Positions 36,071-45,046 of a DNA stretch of 64,000 nt are shown here, piece by piece. Position 1 is the first letter of the stretch. Every line of letters begins with the position of its first letter. The stretch lies in the NCBI RefSeq assembly GCF_003014595.1, contig NZ_PYGK01000001.1, positions 620,001 to 684,000 on the forward strand, read 5' to 3'. The notes beneath the pieces were generated by a model that made no database searches, was not told the origin of the DNA, and was given only the letters and a program-made list of their open reading frames with translations. A program made the translations under genes and the position numbers. The stretch comes from Chitinophaga ginsengisoli (GTDB taxonomy: Bacteria; Bacteroidota; Bacteroidia; Chitinophagales; Chitinophagaceae).

Positions 36071-36102
36071 TGACTATGTCAACTAAGAGGTTGACTAAGT
36101 CA
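36071..36102. repeat. dyad downstream of the TPR regulator
   Basis: TGACTATGTCAAC faces GTTGACTAAGTCA around a six-base loop; arms are perfect except for two central bases. Could be a terminator without T-run or an operator. Confidence 0.45.
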
Positions 36103-36231
36103 GAGATTAAAAAATTGGGTTAGAGAACGTTAGATCACAAGTAGCATAAAAAACATTCAGTTTAATTCCAATTGAAGAGCCAATAAAAATTGCTTGTAAA
36201 AAAAGGGCCCTTACAAATCATTGGGAGAACA

Positions 36232-36395
36232 GAACCGTAAGCGTTTCAGGAACACAAAAAAGGGCCTTAGCTGTTTGGTTCACGCTTGATGTCGCCAAAT
36301 AATATTCTCAAAGTCTATACGCTTGATAAAGTCGAATAGCGATTGCCGCCAAACAGGTACAGCCCGCTTTGTGTTACCTGAAACGGCAAACGGTT
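36232..36395. mobile_element. MITE-like inverted-repeat element
   Basis: The left arm (36232-36278) and the inverted right arm (36347-36395) are about 47 bases each and roughly 80 percent complementary by eye, with GAACCGT at both outer ends and CTGTTTGG at the inner ends. The centre of about 70 bases holds the direct repeat ACGCTTGAT (36282 and 36319). No coding capacity. Confidence 0.5.
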
Positions 36396-36618
36396 CGGGC
36401 TTAACATTCCCTTAATGTTGCAGTAATATTTTCTTAACGGACGTTTTGTTACGCTTGTTGCAGTTGATAATCATTTTGTTATGTGCTATTTGTTTCGCTT
36501 GTTGCCTTGTTGTTCACGCCTGCTGTAATGGTGTATCCTTTTTGTATACCCCCTTCATTTGGCTTCGGGAACTCCCCAATGCACCTTTGCCAAACAAACA
36601 GATTAACTCTCAACCAAT

Positions 36619-39435
36619 ATGCGAACACTGTTATTCACTGTATTATTTTCCTGGCTGAGCATCCTATGTTTTGGACAGGCTCCCGGACTGGTGACCGGTA
36701 ACATCGTGGACAGGAATCAGCAATTATCGCTGCCTGGTGCGACACTTAAATTAAAGCCAGGCAACCATTACACTGTCTCTAACCAACAAGGTAAGTTCGA
36801 GTTTCTGAGTGTACCCGCCGGTACATATACCCTGGAGGTAACTTATATCGGTTACCAGACCTTCAGCCAGGAGGTGACCGTTGCAGCGGGTAAGGCAACT
36901 GATCTGAAACTGAAAATGGAAGCCGGTGGCATTGCCGGAAAAGAAGTGCTGATAATCGGAGATCGTCTCCGCGGACAAGCGAAAGCGCTGAACCAGCAGA
37001 AGAACAATCCTAATATTACCAATATCGTGTCGGCCGACCAGATAGGCCGTTTCCCGGATGCGAACGTGGGAGACGCGATCAAACGTATACCTGGTATCAC
37101 CATGCAGAATGACCAGGGTGAAGCCCGTAATATCATTATCCGTGGTCTGGCCCCTGAGCTGAACTCGGTAAGCCTGAACGGCGATCGTATCCCTTCTGCA
37201 GAAGGCGACAACCGTCGTGTACAGATGGACCTCATTCCTTCGGATATGGTGCAGACCATCGAAGTGAATAAAACCCTGACACCCGATATGGACGCTGACG
37301 CTATCGGTGGTTCTGTAAACCTGGTAACACGTGCCGCTCCCAATGGCCCCCGTGTTTCTGCTACTCTCTCCGGTGGTGTAAATCCTATCCGTAATAAAGC
37401 ATTGTATACCGGTGGTCTCGTACTCGGTAACCGTTTCTTTGATAGCAAACTGGGGGCAGTACTGAGTGCTTCCTATAATAATAACGACTACGGTTCCGAT
37501 GATATGGAAGCTACCTGGAGCAAAGATGATTTCGGAGATATCTTTGTTTCGGAGTCTGAAGTACGTAAATATAATGTACAGCGTATCCGCAGAAGTGCAT
37601 CTGCTGCACTAGATTATAAGATCAATGCAAAAAACACCATCTACGCGAATGCTATGTACAACTGGCGTGATGACCGGGAAAACCGTTACCGCCTGCGCAT
37701 TGCAGATATAGAGCCTGAGTATGTTGATAATGATGTGATCAATGGTTATGTTGGTTCCGTACGCCGCGAAACAAAAGGCGGTATTGACAATGGCCGTAAC
37801 AAGAACCGCAGGCTGGAAGATCAGCGTGTACAAAACTACTCTCTGCGTGGTGAACACCTGTTGGGCAGTAAAGTAGACCTGGACTGGGCAGCGAGCTTCT
37901 CTACCGCCAGCGAAGACAGGCCAAATGAGCGCTATATAGAATATAGAGCGGACGATGGTCCGGTAAGCCTGGACCTGTCAGATACCCGTTTTCCGTTGGT
38001 AACTGCCAATTCACTGACTGACCAGGATTTCAGCTTCAAATCGCTGTCAGAGAATCATGACTATACACGCGAGAATGAACTGGGCCTGAAACTGAACCTG
38101 CGTTTCCCTTTCAGCGTAGTACCCGGTCAGAAAGGCCGTCTGCGTGTAGGTGGAAGACTGCGTCTGAAAGATAAAAAGAGGGAGAACAACTTCTTCGAAT
38201 ATGAACCGATCAACGAATTCGGCAGCCTGGCAGAGATCTCTAATATCAAGATCAGCGGAAAAGGTTATCAGCCCGGTGAAAAATATACGCCTGGCACTTT
38301 CGCGATCAACACTTTCCTGGGTGCACAGCAGTTGGATGATGCCAGCAAATTTGAAAAGAGCGACAATCCTGCCGAATACCTGGCTGTAAACTTCAATGCA
38401 AAGGAAAGGATCACTGCCGGTTATATCCGCTGGGATCAGGATCTGACAAAGCAGTTGTCAGTAATTGCCGGTGTGCGCATTGAGAATACACATATCGATT
38501 ATGAAGGTAACATTGTAGCAGAAGAGGAAGAGCTGGAAGGAAAGCGTAAAGTACAGAACAGTTATACCAATGTATTGCCAGGTATCACTTTCAAATACAA
38601 CGTGAATAATGACCTGGTACTGCGTGCTGCAGTGACTACTTCTATTGCCCGTCCGAACTACTACGACATTGCTCCATTTGTGAGCAGCATTGCGGATGAT
38701 GCAGAACTGAGCGCTGGTAATCCGGATCTGAAAGCCGCACGTGCACTGAACTTCGACCTGATGGCAGAGCAGTATTTTAAGTCAGTAGGTATTCTGTCTG
38801 GTGGTGTTTTCTATAAAAGCATCAGCGACTTTATCTACACTTACAGAGATAACGCCTATACTACAGAGAAATTCGCAGCAGACTACAAAGATGTATCTGC
38901 CAATCCTATCCCAGCCGGAGAAAAGTGGACTTACAAACAGGCACGTAACGGTGATAACGTAAAAGTGTATGGCTTTGAAGTAGCCCTGCAACGTCAGCTG
39001 GATTTCCTGCCTGGCGCGCTGAAAGGTTTCGGCGTATACCTGAACTACACTTATACAAAATCCAAAGCAGACGGCATTTACAATGCTGATGGCGATAAAC
39101 GTACCGATGTAACTTTACCGGGAACAGCACCGCACATGTTCAACGCATCTCTTTCTTATGAGAGCAACCGCTTCACTGCAAGACTGTCCGGTAACTATAC
39201 CGCGTCTTACCTCGACGAACTCGGTGGGGATGATTTCGATGATCGTTTTTATGACAAACAATTCTTCCTCGATCTGAACGCATCTTTCAAACTGACAAAA
39301 CAGTTAAGGGTATTCGGTGAAGCCAATAACCTGACTAATCAGCCGCTGCGTTATTATCAGGGTATTTCTTCGAGAACAATGCAGGCAGAATACTATCGTC
39401 CAAGGTATAACTTCGGTCTGAAGTTCGATCTGTAA
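36619..39435 (+). CDS. TonB-dependent receptor with carboxypeptidase-like domain
   Basis: A 938-residue outer-membrane receptor. A signal peptide (about 1-19) is followed by a CarboxypepD_reg-like domain (about 25-105, GNIVDRNQQLSLPGATLKL). The plug (about 130-230) has FPDANVGDAIKRIPGITMQ and IIIRGLAPELNSVSLNGDR, and the rest is a 22-strand barrel ending in FGLKFDL with terminal Leu after Asp. The FPDANVxDAIxRIPG form is usual in receptors of the TIGR01782 type. A phytase lipoprotein gene starts 36 bases later, so inositol phosphate or its products are a plausible ligand. Confidence 0.92.
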   Translation: MRTLLFTVLFSWLSILCFGQAPGLVTGNIVDRNQQLSLPGATLKLKPGNHYTVSNQQGKFEFLSVPAGTYTLEVTYIGYQTFSQEVTVAAGKATDLKLKMEAGGIAGKEVLIIGDRLRGQAKALNQQKNNPNITNIVSADQIGRFPDANVGDAIKRIPGITMQNDQGEARNIIIRGLAPELNSVSLNGDRIPSAEGDNRRVQMDLIPSDMVQTIEVNKTLTPDMDADAIGGSVNLVTRAAPNGPRVSATLSGGVNPIRNKALYTGGLVLGNRFFDSKLGAVLSASYNNNDYGSDDMEATWSKDDFGDIFVSESEVRKYNVQRIRRSASAALDYKINAKNTIYANAMYNWRDDRENRYRLRIADIEPEYVDNDVINGYVGSVRRETKGGIDNGRNKNRRLEDQRVQNYSLRGEHLLGSKVDLDWAASFSTASEDRPNERYIEYRADDGPVSLDLSDTRFPLVTANSLTDQDFSFKSLSENHDYTRENELGLKLNLRFPFSVVPGQKGRLRVGGRLRLKDKKRENNFFEYEPINEFGSLAEISNIKISGKGYQPGEKYTPGTFAINTFLGAQQLDDASKFEKSDNPAEYLAVNFNAKERITAGYIRWDQDLTKQLSVIAGVRIENTHIDYEGNIVAEEEELEGKRKVQNSYTNVLPGITFKYNVNNDLVLRAAVTTSIARPNYYDIAPFVSSIADDAELSAGNPDLKAARALNFDLMAEQYFKSVGILSGGVFYKSISDFIYTYRDNAYTTEKFAADYKDVSANPIPAGEKWTYKQARNGDNVKVYGFEVALQRQLDFLPGALKGFGVYLNYTYTKSKADGIYNADGDKRTDVTLPGTAPHMFNASLSYESNRFTARLSGNYTASYLDELGGDDFDDRFYDKQFFLDLNASFKLTKQLRVFGEANNLTNQPLRYYQGISSRTMQAEYYRPRYNFGLKFDL

Positions 39436-39471
39436 TTGTTGGTGGTTTGTTGTTTATAAAAGGATAGAGAC

Positions 39472-40524
39472 ATGTTAAAGAATATATTGGCGCCTTTAAG
39501 TGGTTTGGTGTTGTTCGGAGCCTGTCAGGTGAATTTGGCAAAGACCGCAGTAAGGCAGGATGGCATAAAGCCAGTGATCGTTACACAGGAAACAGGCCAT
39601 GACACTGATGATCCTGCCATCTGGATCAATAAGGCAGATACCTTAAAAAGCCTGATCATTGGTACGGATAAGAATAGTGAAGGAGGGCTGTATGCCTTTG
39701 ATCTGGAAGGAAAGATTGTCAACAAAGTAATGGGTTTGAAACGCCCGAATAATGTGGACATCGCTTATGGATTTAAATTGAATGGCCAGTCTGTAGATAT
39801 TGCAGTGCTGACAGAACGGGAAACAAATAGCATACGTGTGTTCCGTCTTCCGGATCTTACACCACTGGATAATGGCGGTATACCCGTCTTCCTGGGAGAA
39901 AAGGAACAGTCACTTATGGGCATCGCTTTGTACACCCGTCGGCGAGATGCTGCCATCTTCGCGATCGTAGGCCGTAAAAGCGGTCCTGCAGATGGTTATC
40001 TCTGGCAATACCGGCTGGTAGATGAAGGTGGTGTAGTGAAAGGTCGTCTTGTGCGTAAGTTTGGCGCGTACAGCGGTAAGAAAGAAATAGAATCTATTGC
40101 AGTGGATAATCAGCTGGGATATATCTATTATTCTGATGAGACAGTAGGTGTACGCAAATATGTAGCTGATCCTTCAAAATGGAATAATATAGAACTGGCC
40201 TTGTTTGCAAAGGATGGATTTGCATCAGATCATGAAGGCATTTCTATTTATCCTTCTACGGATACTACTGGTTATATACTGGTGTCCAATCAGCAGAATA
40301 ATTCCTTTATGGTGTACAGGAGAGAAGGAGAGAATGGTCATGCAAATGAACACAAGCTTATCGCTGAGGTACCGGTATCTACACTGGAAAGTGATGGCTC
40401 AGATGTGACAGCAGTACCGCTGGGGAATAAGTTTTCAAAGGGATTGTTTGTGGCCATGAGTAATGGGAAGGTGTTCCATTATTATTCCTGGGAAGATATA
40501 GCCGGGAAGATAGAGAAGAAATAG
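39472..40524 (+). CDS. beta-propeller phytase lipoprotein
   Basis: A 350-residue predicted lipoprotein (lipobox LFGAC, Cys18). The mature part matches beta-propeller phytases, which use calcium to remove phosphate from phytate: TGHDTDDPAIW at the start, GLKRPNNVDIAYGF, the DHEGISIY stretch and ESDGSDVTAVPLG near the end. Being anchored to the outer membrane it would work at the cell surface or periplasm. It follows the TonB receptor by 36 bases, a common pairing of surface enzyme and importer. Confidence 0.92.
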   Translation: MLKNILAPLSGLVLFGACQVNLAKTAVRQDGIKPVIVTQETGHDTDDPAIWINKADTLKSLIIGTDKNSEGGLYAFDLEGKIVNKVMGLKRPNNVDIAYGFKLNGQSVDIAVLTERETNSIRVFRLPDLTPLDNGGIPVFLGEKEQSLMGIALYTRRRDAAIFAIVGRKSGPADGYLWQYRLVDEGGVVKGRLVRKFGAYSGKKEIESIAVDNQLGYIYYSDETVGVRKYVADPSKWNNIELALFAKDGFASDHEGISIYPSTDTTGYILVSNQQNNSFMVYRREGENGHANEHKLIAEVPVSTLESDGSDVTAVPLGNKFSKGLFVAMSNGKVFHYYSWEDIAGKIEKK

Positions 40525-40545
40525 ACTGGGGGAAATATAGAATGG

Positions 40546-40577
40546 TGAGCCGTCTCAAGTGATTGAGGCGGCTCTTT
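40546..40577 (+). terminator. phytase operon terminator
   Basis: Twelve-base arms GAGCCGTCTCAA and TTGAGGCGGCTC (one G-T) followed by TTTG. It may also serve the convergent toxin gene. Confidence 0.6.
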
Positions 40578-40591
40578 GCTTATAACATATA

Positions 40592-41386
40592 CTAAGTAAG
40601 AGTATCGCCAGTAACGTCGATTATACCCTCTTCTATTGCATGATAAAAAGGGGCGGACGTTTTCCTTCTGAGAATGTTAACAACACGTTTACGCAGATCA
40701 ACAGAGTTGAGCAACAGTTCTCCAATGTGACGTCCGATGGCTCGTGCACTCACCAGTTTCAAATAGTCATTGTCATCTGTGTCATAGAGGTCCATGATCT
40801 CCAATTGATCAGTGTAGATTTTATCAGCATTAAGCTCAAAATACACAGAGATAATATGTTCAATATCGGTGAGGTCTTTAGTACGTGCAGGATTATCATC
40901 ATTGGCAATGATTTTAAGTAAAACGAGTGCTTCCAGCGAACAGACCTTCAGCTTGATATTGTTTTCCAATTGAATTTCTTCAATATCTACATAGGCTTCC
41001 TGAAGCCCTGGTACATCCATTATAAACAGTCTGGGTTTATGTAGATGCGTTTCTCTTAACTCGTTCTCAATACCGCCGAAGGGCAGAAGATCTATTTCAA
41101 TGCTATGCTTATAAATGAGTTTTATTGTTTCGGTTTCATGAGCAGAAAAATCACCACTGTTTATCATTGCCTCTTTAATTGCATAGAAAAGACTTTCATC
41201 TGCAATTAATATCGCAATATCTATATCCCTTGTTTTTCGGCGTGGCGTAAAGGTGGGATTTACTGATAAATGGAGATCTCTTGCTAATGCTCCTACCAGA
41301 TAAAAGTCAATACCAAATTGCTTAAATATTTTCTCTGTAGTGGCTAGTACTTCCAATACTGCAGGGAGTATAACATCAGTTGCCAT
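40592..41386 (-). CDS. AbiEii-type nucleotidyltransferase toxin
   Basis: A 264-residue protein with a nucleotidyltransferase head: VGALARDLHL (Gly32, Arg36, Asp37) and RDIDIAI with the metal pair Asp54/Asp56, followed by a helical C-terminus. AbiEii toxins stop growth by nucleotidyl transfer, in known cases to tRNA 3' ends. Its start overlaps the end of the AbiEi-like gene by 11 bases, the usual antitoxin-first order. The catalytic residues are intact. Assignment as a toxin rests on the partner gene and motifs; a housekeeping transferase is less likely. Confidence 0.82.
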   Translation of the reverse strand: MATDVILPAVLEVLATTEKIFKQFGIDFYLVGALARDLHLSVNPTFTPRRKTRDIDIAILIADESLFYAIKEAMINSGDFSAHETETIKLIYKHSIEIDLLPFGGIENELRETHLHKPRLFIMDVPGLQEAYVDIEEIQLENNIKLKVCSLEALVLLKIIANDDNPARTKDLTDIEHIISVYFELNADKIYTDQLEIMDLYDTDDNDYLKLVSARAIGRHIGELLLNSVDLRKRVVNILRRKTSAPFYHAIEEGIIDVTGDTLT

Positions 41387-42389
41387 ATAAGTATTTGTTT
41401 TTAATTTTTTCTGCAGTCTCCCATGTGCGGCTATCTGTGCCTGCCATTAATTCTGCATAGATAATTAATGGAGGAGCGATGCCTTCAGGAAGATTGTGAT
41501 CTTTCAGCAATGAGTCGTCCCAATACTGTTCAAGTACTTCTATGTTACCCTCGATATCTGGAATTAATTTTAATTGTTTTATTAATTCATTGGTCGTGCC
41601 GGATGAATATATAGTGAATGTCTCTGGTTCAAGATAGTTTGTAAGCAGGTCTGCACCTGCCTCTCCACTCCAGTAGAATGTCGTGGCCTGAAGGCTTTTC
41701 CATTTATCCTGTTGTTGTTTATCGAAAAAGCGGAATCTGCCTTTCATGAGTTTAGGCCTTAGCGTTACATGAAAAAGTTCTATCCAGCGGCGAATTAGTT
41801 TTTCTTTATCAAGCAACCGCGTTGATCCTTCTATACTCTCGATGTGACCGCCCTCTTTTAATTCCTCTAACAAGGGACCTATGCTGCCTAAAGCAATACC
41901 TGCCGCCTGTGCAATTTGTCTGTATGGGGACGTTAGCAATGCATTTTTAGATAATATTGCAAACAGAAATTTCAACCCCGTAGCACTCCATAATCTCCCG
42001 CTATCTGTTTGTCTGCTTGAGGATACCTCCCTATCGTTTATATAAATAAACATACCTGTTACATTGATATAACAGTTGCCTGCCGTCTCAAGATAATTGA
42101 TGGACGCAGCTTTCAGGCGTTCCTTCTGGGGAGCGGGGATATATCTCGCTACCAGTAACCATTTTTCTGTCTCGCGGCCAAATTGCTGAATAATTGCAGG
42201 AATATGAGTCTGACGGATCTCATTTTTAATCTCTACCAGGAAGTCACTGGTCTGATTGCCAAGAGTAATTTGAACATATGCATCTACAGCTGGCTTAGGA
42301 GAAAGCCTGGGCTTTATCTTTCCTCCGGTCAGCTTGCTGAAATTGGAGATAGTATCCTTTAATATGTCAGATTCCAATGGTTTGTTCAT
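41376..42389 (-). CDS. AbiEi family antitoxin with nuclease-like N-terminus
   Basis: Predicted 337 residues. The N-terminal 110 residues show a D...ExK pattern (Asp49 or Asp36, Glu53-Ile-Lys55 in DFLVEIKNEIR) reminiscent of a PD-(D/E)XK fold. A winged HTH follows (about 150-200, YRQIAQAAGIALGSIGPLLEEL), then the AbiEi C-terminal domain. Such antitoxins repress their own operon. The start MNK at 42389 is chosen because an ATG ten codons upstream lies inside the palindromic operator. Overlaps the toxin gene by 11 bases. Confidence 0.8.
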   Translation of the reverse strand: MNKPLESDILKDTISNFSKLTGGKIKPRLSPKPAVDAYVQITLGNQTSDFLVEIKNEIRQTHIPAIIQQFGRETEKWLLVARYIPAPQKERLKAASINYLETAGNCYINVTGMFIYINDREVSSSRQTDSGRLWSATGLKFLFAILSKNALLTSPYRQIAQAAGIALGSIGPLLEELKEGGHIESIEGSTRLLDKEKLIRRWIELFHVTLRPKLMKGRFRFFDKQQQDKWKSLQATTFYWSGEAGADLLTNYLEPETFTIYSSGTTNELIKQLKLIPDIEGNIEVLEQYWDDSLLKDHNLPEGIAPPLIIYAELMAGTDSRTWETAEKIKNKYLYGN

Positions 42390-42398
42390 ATTTCTTCC

Positions 42399-42419
42399 TT
42401 GTTCATGAATCATGAACAA
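42399..42419. promoter_or_regulatory. palindromic operator of the AbiE pair
   Basis: TTGTTCATGA and TCATGAACAA form a perfect 10-1-10 palindrome between the -7 box and the start codon. Extra GTTCA half-sites lie at the start codon (42384) and at 42430 (inverted). Confidence 0.7.
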
Positions 42420-42420
42420 T

Positions 42421-42451
42421 CAAATTTATTGAACAAAATGGGGATGGCCAA
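42421..42451 (-). promoter_or_regulatory. promoter of the AbiE pair
   Basis: On the minus strand TTG (42451-42449), a 20-base spacer and TAAATTTG (42428-42421) fit the phylum's consensus. The operator palindrome covers the expected transcription start. Confidence 0.6.
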
Positions 42452-42456
42452 AAAAA

Positions 42457-42495
42457 CAAAACGCCGCCTCAATCAGATTGAGACGGCGTTTCTTT
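42457..42495. terminator. terminator of the siderophore-type receptor gene
   Basis: Arms AACGCCGCCTCAATC and GATTGAGACGGCGTT (one mismatch) around a single base, with T-rich sequence on the minus strand side. On the plus strand it could also shield the AbiE promoter. Confidence 0.7.
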
Positions 42496-42513
42496 TTATA
42501 CCTAGTGAGGGTA

Positions 42514-44943
42514 TTAGAACTTGAAAGCAATGCTTCCTGTGATGCTCCTTGTCTTCTGAGGATTCATAGTAGAGTAACCGATCCAGTAATGTTTGTCTGT
42601 CAGGTTATCCATCTTAGCACCGATACGGAATTTTTTAGTATCATAAGAGATGCTTGCATTCAGCACGGTATATTCAGGCAGTGTGAAGATACCAGTAGAG
42701 GCTGAATTCACTACTTTGGTTTCGCTGGCGTAGTTACCACCGAAGCCGAAGTTCAGACCACGGGTAGCGCTGATAGGCAGGTGATAGCTCAACCATAGAT
42801 TTGCAAGAACCGGAGATCCTGCAGTAGTCGGACGACGGCCTTCCACATCAGAGGATGACTTTTCATATTTGGAATCATTATACGCGAAGCCGGCTATGAT
42901 GTTCAGTCCCTGGATAGGATTGGCAATGATCTGCGCTTCAAATCCTTTGCTGAGCTGTGTACCATCCTGGATACTGCGGAGAGGGTGTTCAGGATCTGTA
43001 CGTACGATATCTTTTACCTTGATGTCATAGTAGCTGAATGTACCGGTCAGTCGGCCATCGAAGAGGTCCATTTTTACACCACCTTCAATCTGATTAGCCT
43101 GTTCAGGCGTAAATGCCTTGCCCTTGCTGGAATCATATCCTGCTACGTTTTTGAAGCCGTTCTGATAGTTACCGAATACAGAGAACTTGTCTTTGATGAT
43201 CTGGTAAACGACACCAAATTTCGGAGATAAAGCCGTCTGTGTATAACCGTCATTTCCTGTCTTACCTGAAGTATTATCATAAGTACCCTTACGATCGAAA
43301 TAATCGATACGTAATGCTGCCTGTACGGCCAGTTTATCTGTGATGTTCAGTACATCAGAGGCATAAGCACTGTAAGTATAAGCCTTGTAGATAACAGGAT
43401 ATGTAAAGGTGTAACCGCCATTCTGATAGATCTTGTCCATATTGGCGCGGTTGAAATCATTGTATGTAGGGATAACACCATGAGAAGGAACGATGTCATA
43501 AGTGCCGCCGGAATAGTATTCGTCTTCGTTCAGGAAGAAGAAGTCCAGGCCACCTACAAAACGGTTTCTCATTTTACCGAGTCTGAAGTCGCCGCTGAAG
43601 TTCTGCTGTATTTCGGTAACACCAACTTTACTGTTGTCGGTGAACTGGTCATTGCGGGAAATGGAATCGCCTGGCAGCAGGTAGAAATAAGGACCTGCAC
43701 CATCGGAGTAACTGTTGGTATTGGTGAAGATTGTCTGGGATGTCCACTGATCGGAGATCTTATAGTTCATGGTAGCAAAGAAGTTCATATTCCTTGACTT
43801 TTGTATAAGATCTTCATTGAAGAAAGAGCGTTTATAGTCGATGTTCAGCTTATCGGCGCGCTGTGCACTCAGTCTGGACATGTTCACGCCGTAAGGGAAG
43901 AAGAAGATGGTGTTACCGGTTCCTTCTCCGCTATAGTATTCGGCGTCAAATTGGAAAGAGAGTCTGTCACTTACTTTATAGGAAACGCTTGGCGCAAATG
44001 CAAGGGTCTTATTGAAACCATTGTCTTGCCAGCTGTTTTCATAAGTATATGCGGTATTGAGGCGCAGGGCTACTTTGCCGGTGGAGTCGAGAGGCGTGTT
44101 GATATCTGCCTGCAGACGATTGTAGGCAAAGCTACCACCTGCATAAGTGATTTCTCCACCGAAATGATCATAAGGCTTTTTAGTAACACGGTTGATCAAA
44201 CCACCATAGGAAGTGAGCGTGCTGCCGAAGAGTGTAGCGGAAGGGCCTTTGATCACCTCAAGTCTTTCCAGGTTGGCAGCATCGACCTTGGTAGCCACAT
44301 TACCTGCTACACCATTGCGCAGCTGGCTCTGTACGATAAAACCACGGGAGCTGTAATAAGAACCACCATCACCACTACGGCCGGTGGATTCCCACAGTCT
44401 GGCAATACCGGGAGCATTCCTCATCGCATCATCGACAGAATACACCAGCTGATTAGCCATGAGGTCTTTTGTAATGGTTGTATATATCTGTGGGTTTTCG
44501 ATATTAGCCAGTGGCAGTTTGGAGACGTACTCACTGCTGCGTTTCACCAGTTTATTCTGTGTACCCGTGATCACCACCTCATTCAGTTCCTTACGGGAGA
44601 TATCCAGCTGGAAATCCAGTGTAACGGTCTGTCCGGATGTTATTGTAACCTCTTTTATAATATTGGCGAAGCCGGGTTGTGAAATGATGATCTGGTAGTT
44701 ACCAGCCGGAACACCACGGAAAGCGAAGCTACCTGCCCCGTCTGTAGTGGTGGCCTGGGTAGTTCCCTGTAGGATCACGGGTACGTCTGCAGCTGGTTTC
44801 CCATCTGAAGTTTTTACCTTCCCTTTTATAATACCGTTGTTGTCTTCATTAAAAGAAGCCGCATGGACTGCGGTGAAACAAGAAAGCAGAACGACAAGAA
44901 ATAGTAAAGTTGCTCTCAGATAATGGCCTGTAAACTTCATCAT
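42514..44943 (-). CDS. TonB-dependent siderophore-type receptor
   Basis: A predicted 809-residue outer-membrane receptor. The signal peptide (about 1-29) is followed by a CarboxypepD_reg-like domain (about 38-120) and a plug starting near 125 (ELNEVVITGTQNKLVKR, the TonB box region), with VDDAMRNAPGIARLWES and VIKGPSATLFGS. The barrel ends SITGSIAFKF with terminal Phe. The plug pattern fits siderophore receptors (ferric hydroxamate type). No iron-uptake genes or Fur box were recognised nearby. MM at the start leaves one-codon ambiguity. Confidence 0.9.
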   Translation of the reverse strand: MMKFTGHYLRATLLFLVVLLSCFTAVHAASFNEDNNGIIKGKVKTSDGKPAADVPVILQGTTQATTTDGAGSFAFRGVPAGNYQIIISQPGFANIIKEVTITSGQTVTLDFQLDISRKELNEVVITGTQNKLVKRSSEYVSKLPLANIENPQIYTTITKDLMANQLVYSVDDAMRNAPGIARLWESTGRSGDGGSYYSSRGFIVQSQLRNGVAGNVATKVDAANLERLEVIKGPSATLFGSTLTSYGGLINRVTKKPYDHFGGEITYAGGSFAYNRLQADINTPLDSTGKVALRLNTAYTYENSWQDNGFNKTLAFAPSVSYKVSDRLSFQFDAEYYSGEGTGNTIFFFPYGVNMSRLSAQRADKLNIDYKRSFFNEDLIQKSRNMNFFATMNYKISDQWTSQTIFTNTNSYSDGAGPYFYLLPGDSISRNDQFTDNSKVGVTEIQQNFSGDFRLGKMRNRFVGGLDFFFLNEDEYYSGGTYDIVPSHGVIPTYNDFNRANMDKIYQNGGYTFTYPVIYKAYTYSAYASDVLNITDKLAVQAALRIDYFDRKGTYDNTSGKTGNDGYTQTALSPKFGVVYQIIKDKFSVFGNYQNGFKNVAGYDSSKGKAFTPEQANQIEGGVKMDLFDGRLTGTFSYYDIKVKDIVRTDPEHPLRSIQDGTQLSKGFEAQIIANPIQGLNIIAGFAYNDSKYEKSSSDVEGRRPTTAGSPVLANLWLSYHLPISATRGLNFGFGGNYASETKVVNSASTGIFTLPEYTVLNASISYDTKKFRIGAKMDNLTDKHYWIGYSTMNPQKTRSITGSIAFKF

Positions 44944-45046
44944 ATGTTGCGTAGTTAAAATCAGGCGCAAATTTGACGTAGTCAGCCTTAGTTATCATGT
45001 CGCATCCGGAAAAGTTTTTACTCAAAAGGGAAAAACTAAGGTGTGG

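Larger units (their letters stand above)
36018..36618. other. intergenic region with palindromic elements
   Basis: About 600 bases between the TPR regulator and the receptor gene, with a dyad at 36071-36102 and a MITE-like inverted repeat at 36232-36395. The remainder is T-rich and presumably holds the receptor promoter. No gene seen. Confidence 0.55.

Noticed and set aside
43801..44682. 293-codon plus-strand frame inside the siderophore-type receptor
   Set aside because: Antisense to a clear TonB receptor, with no signal, motif or ribosome site.
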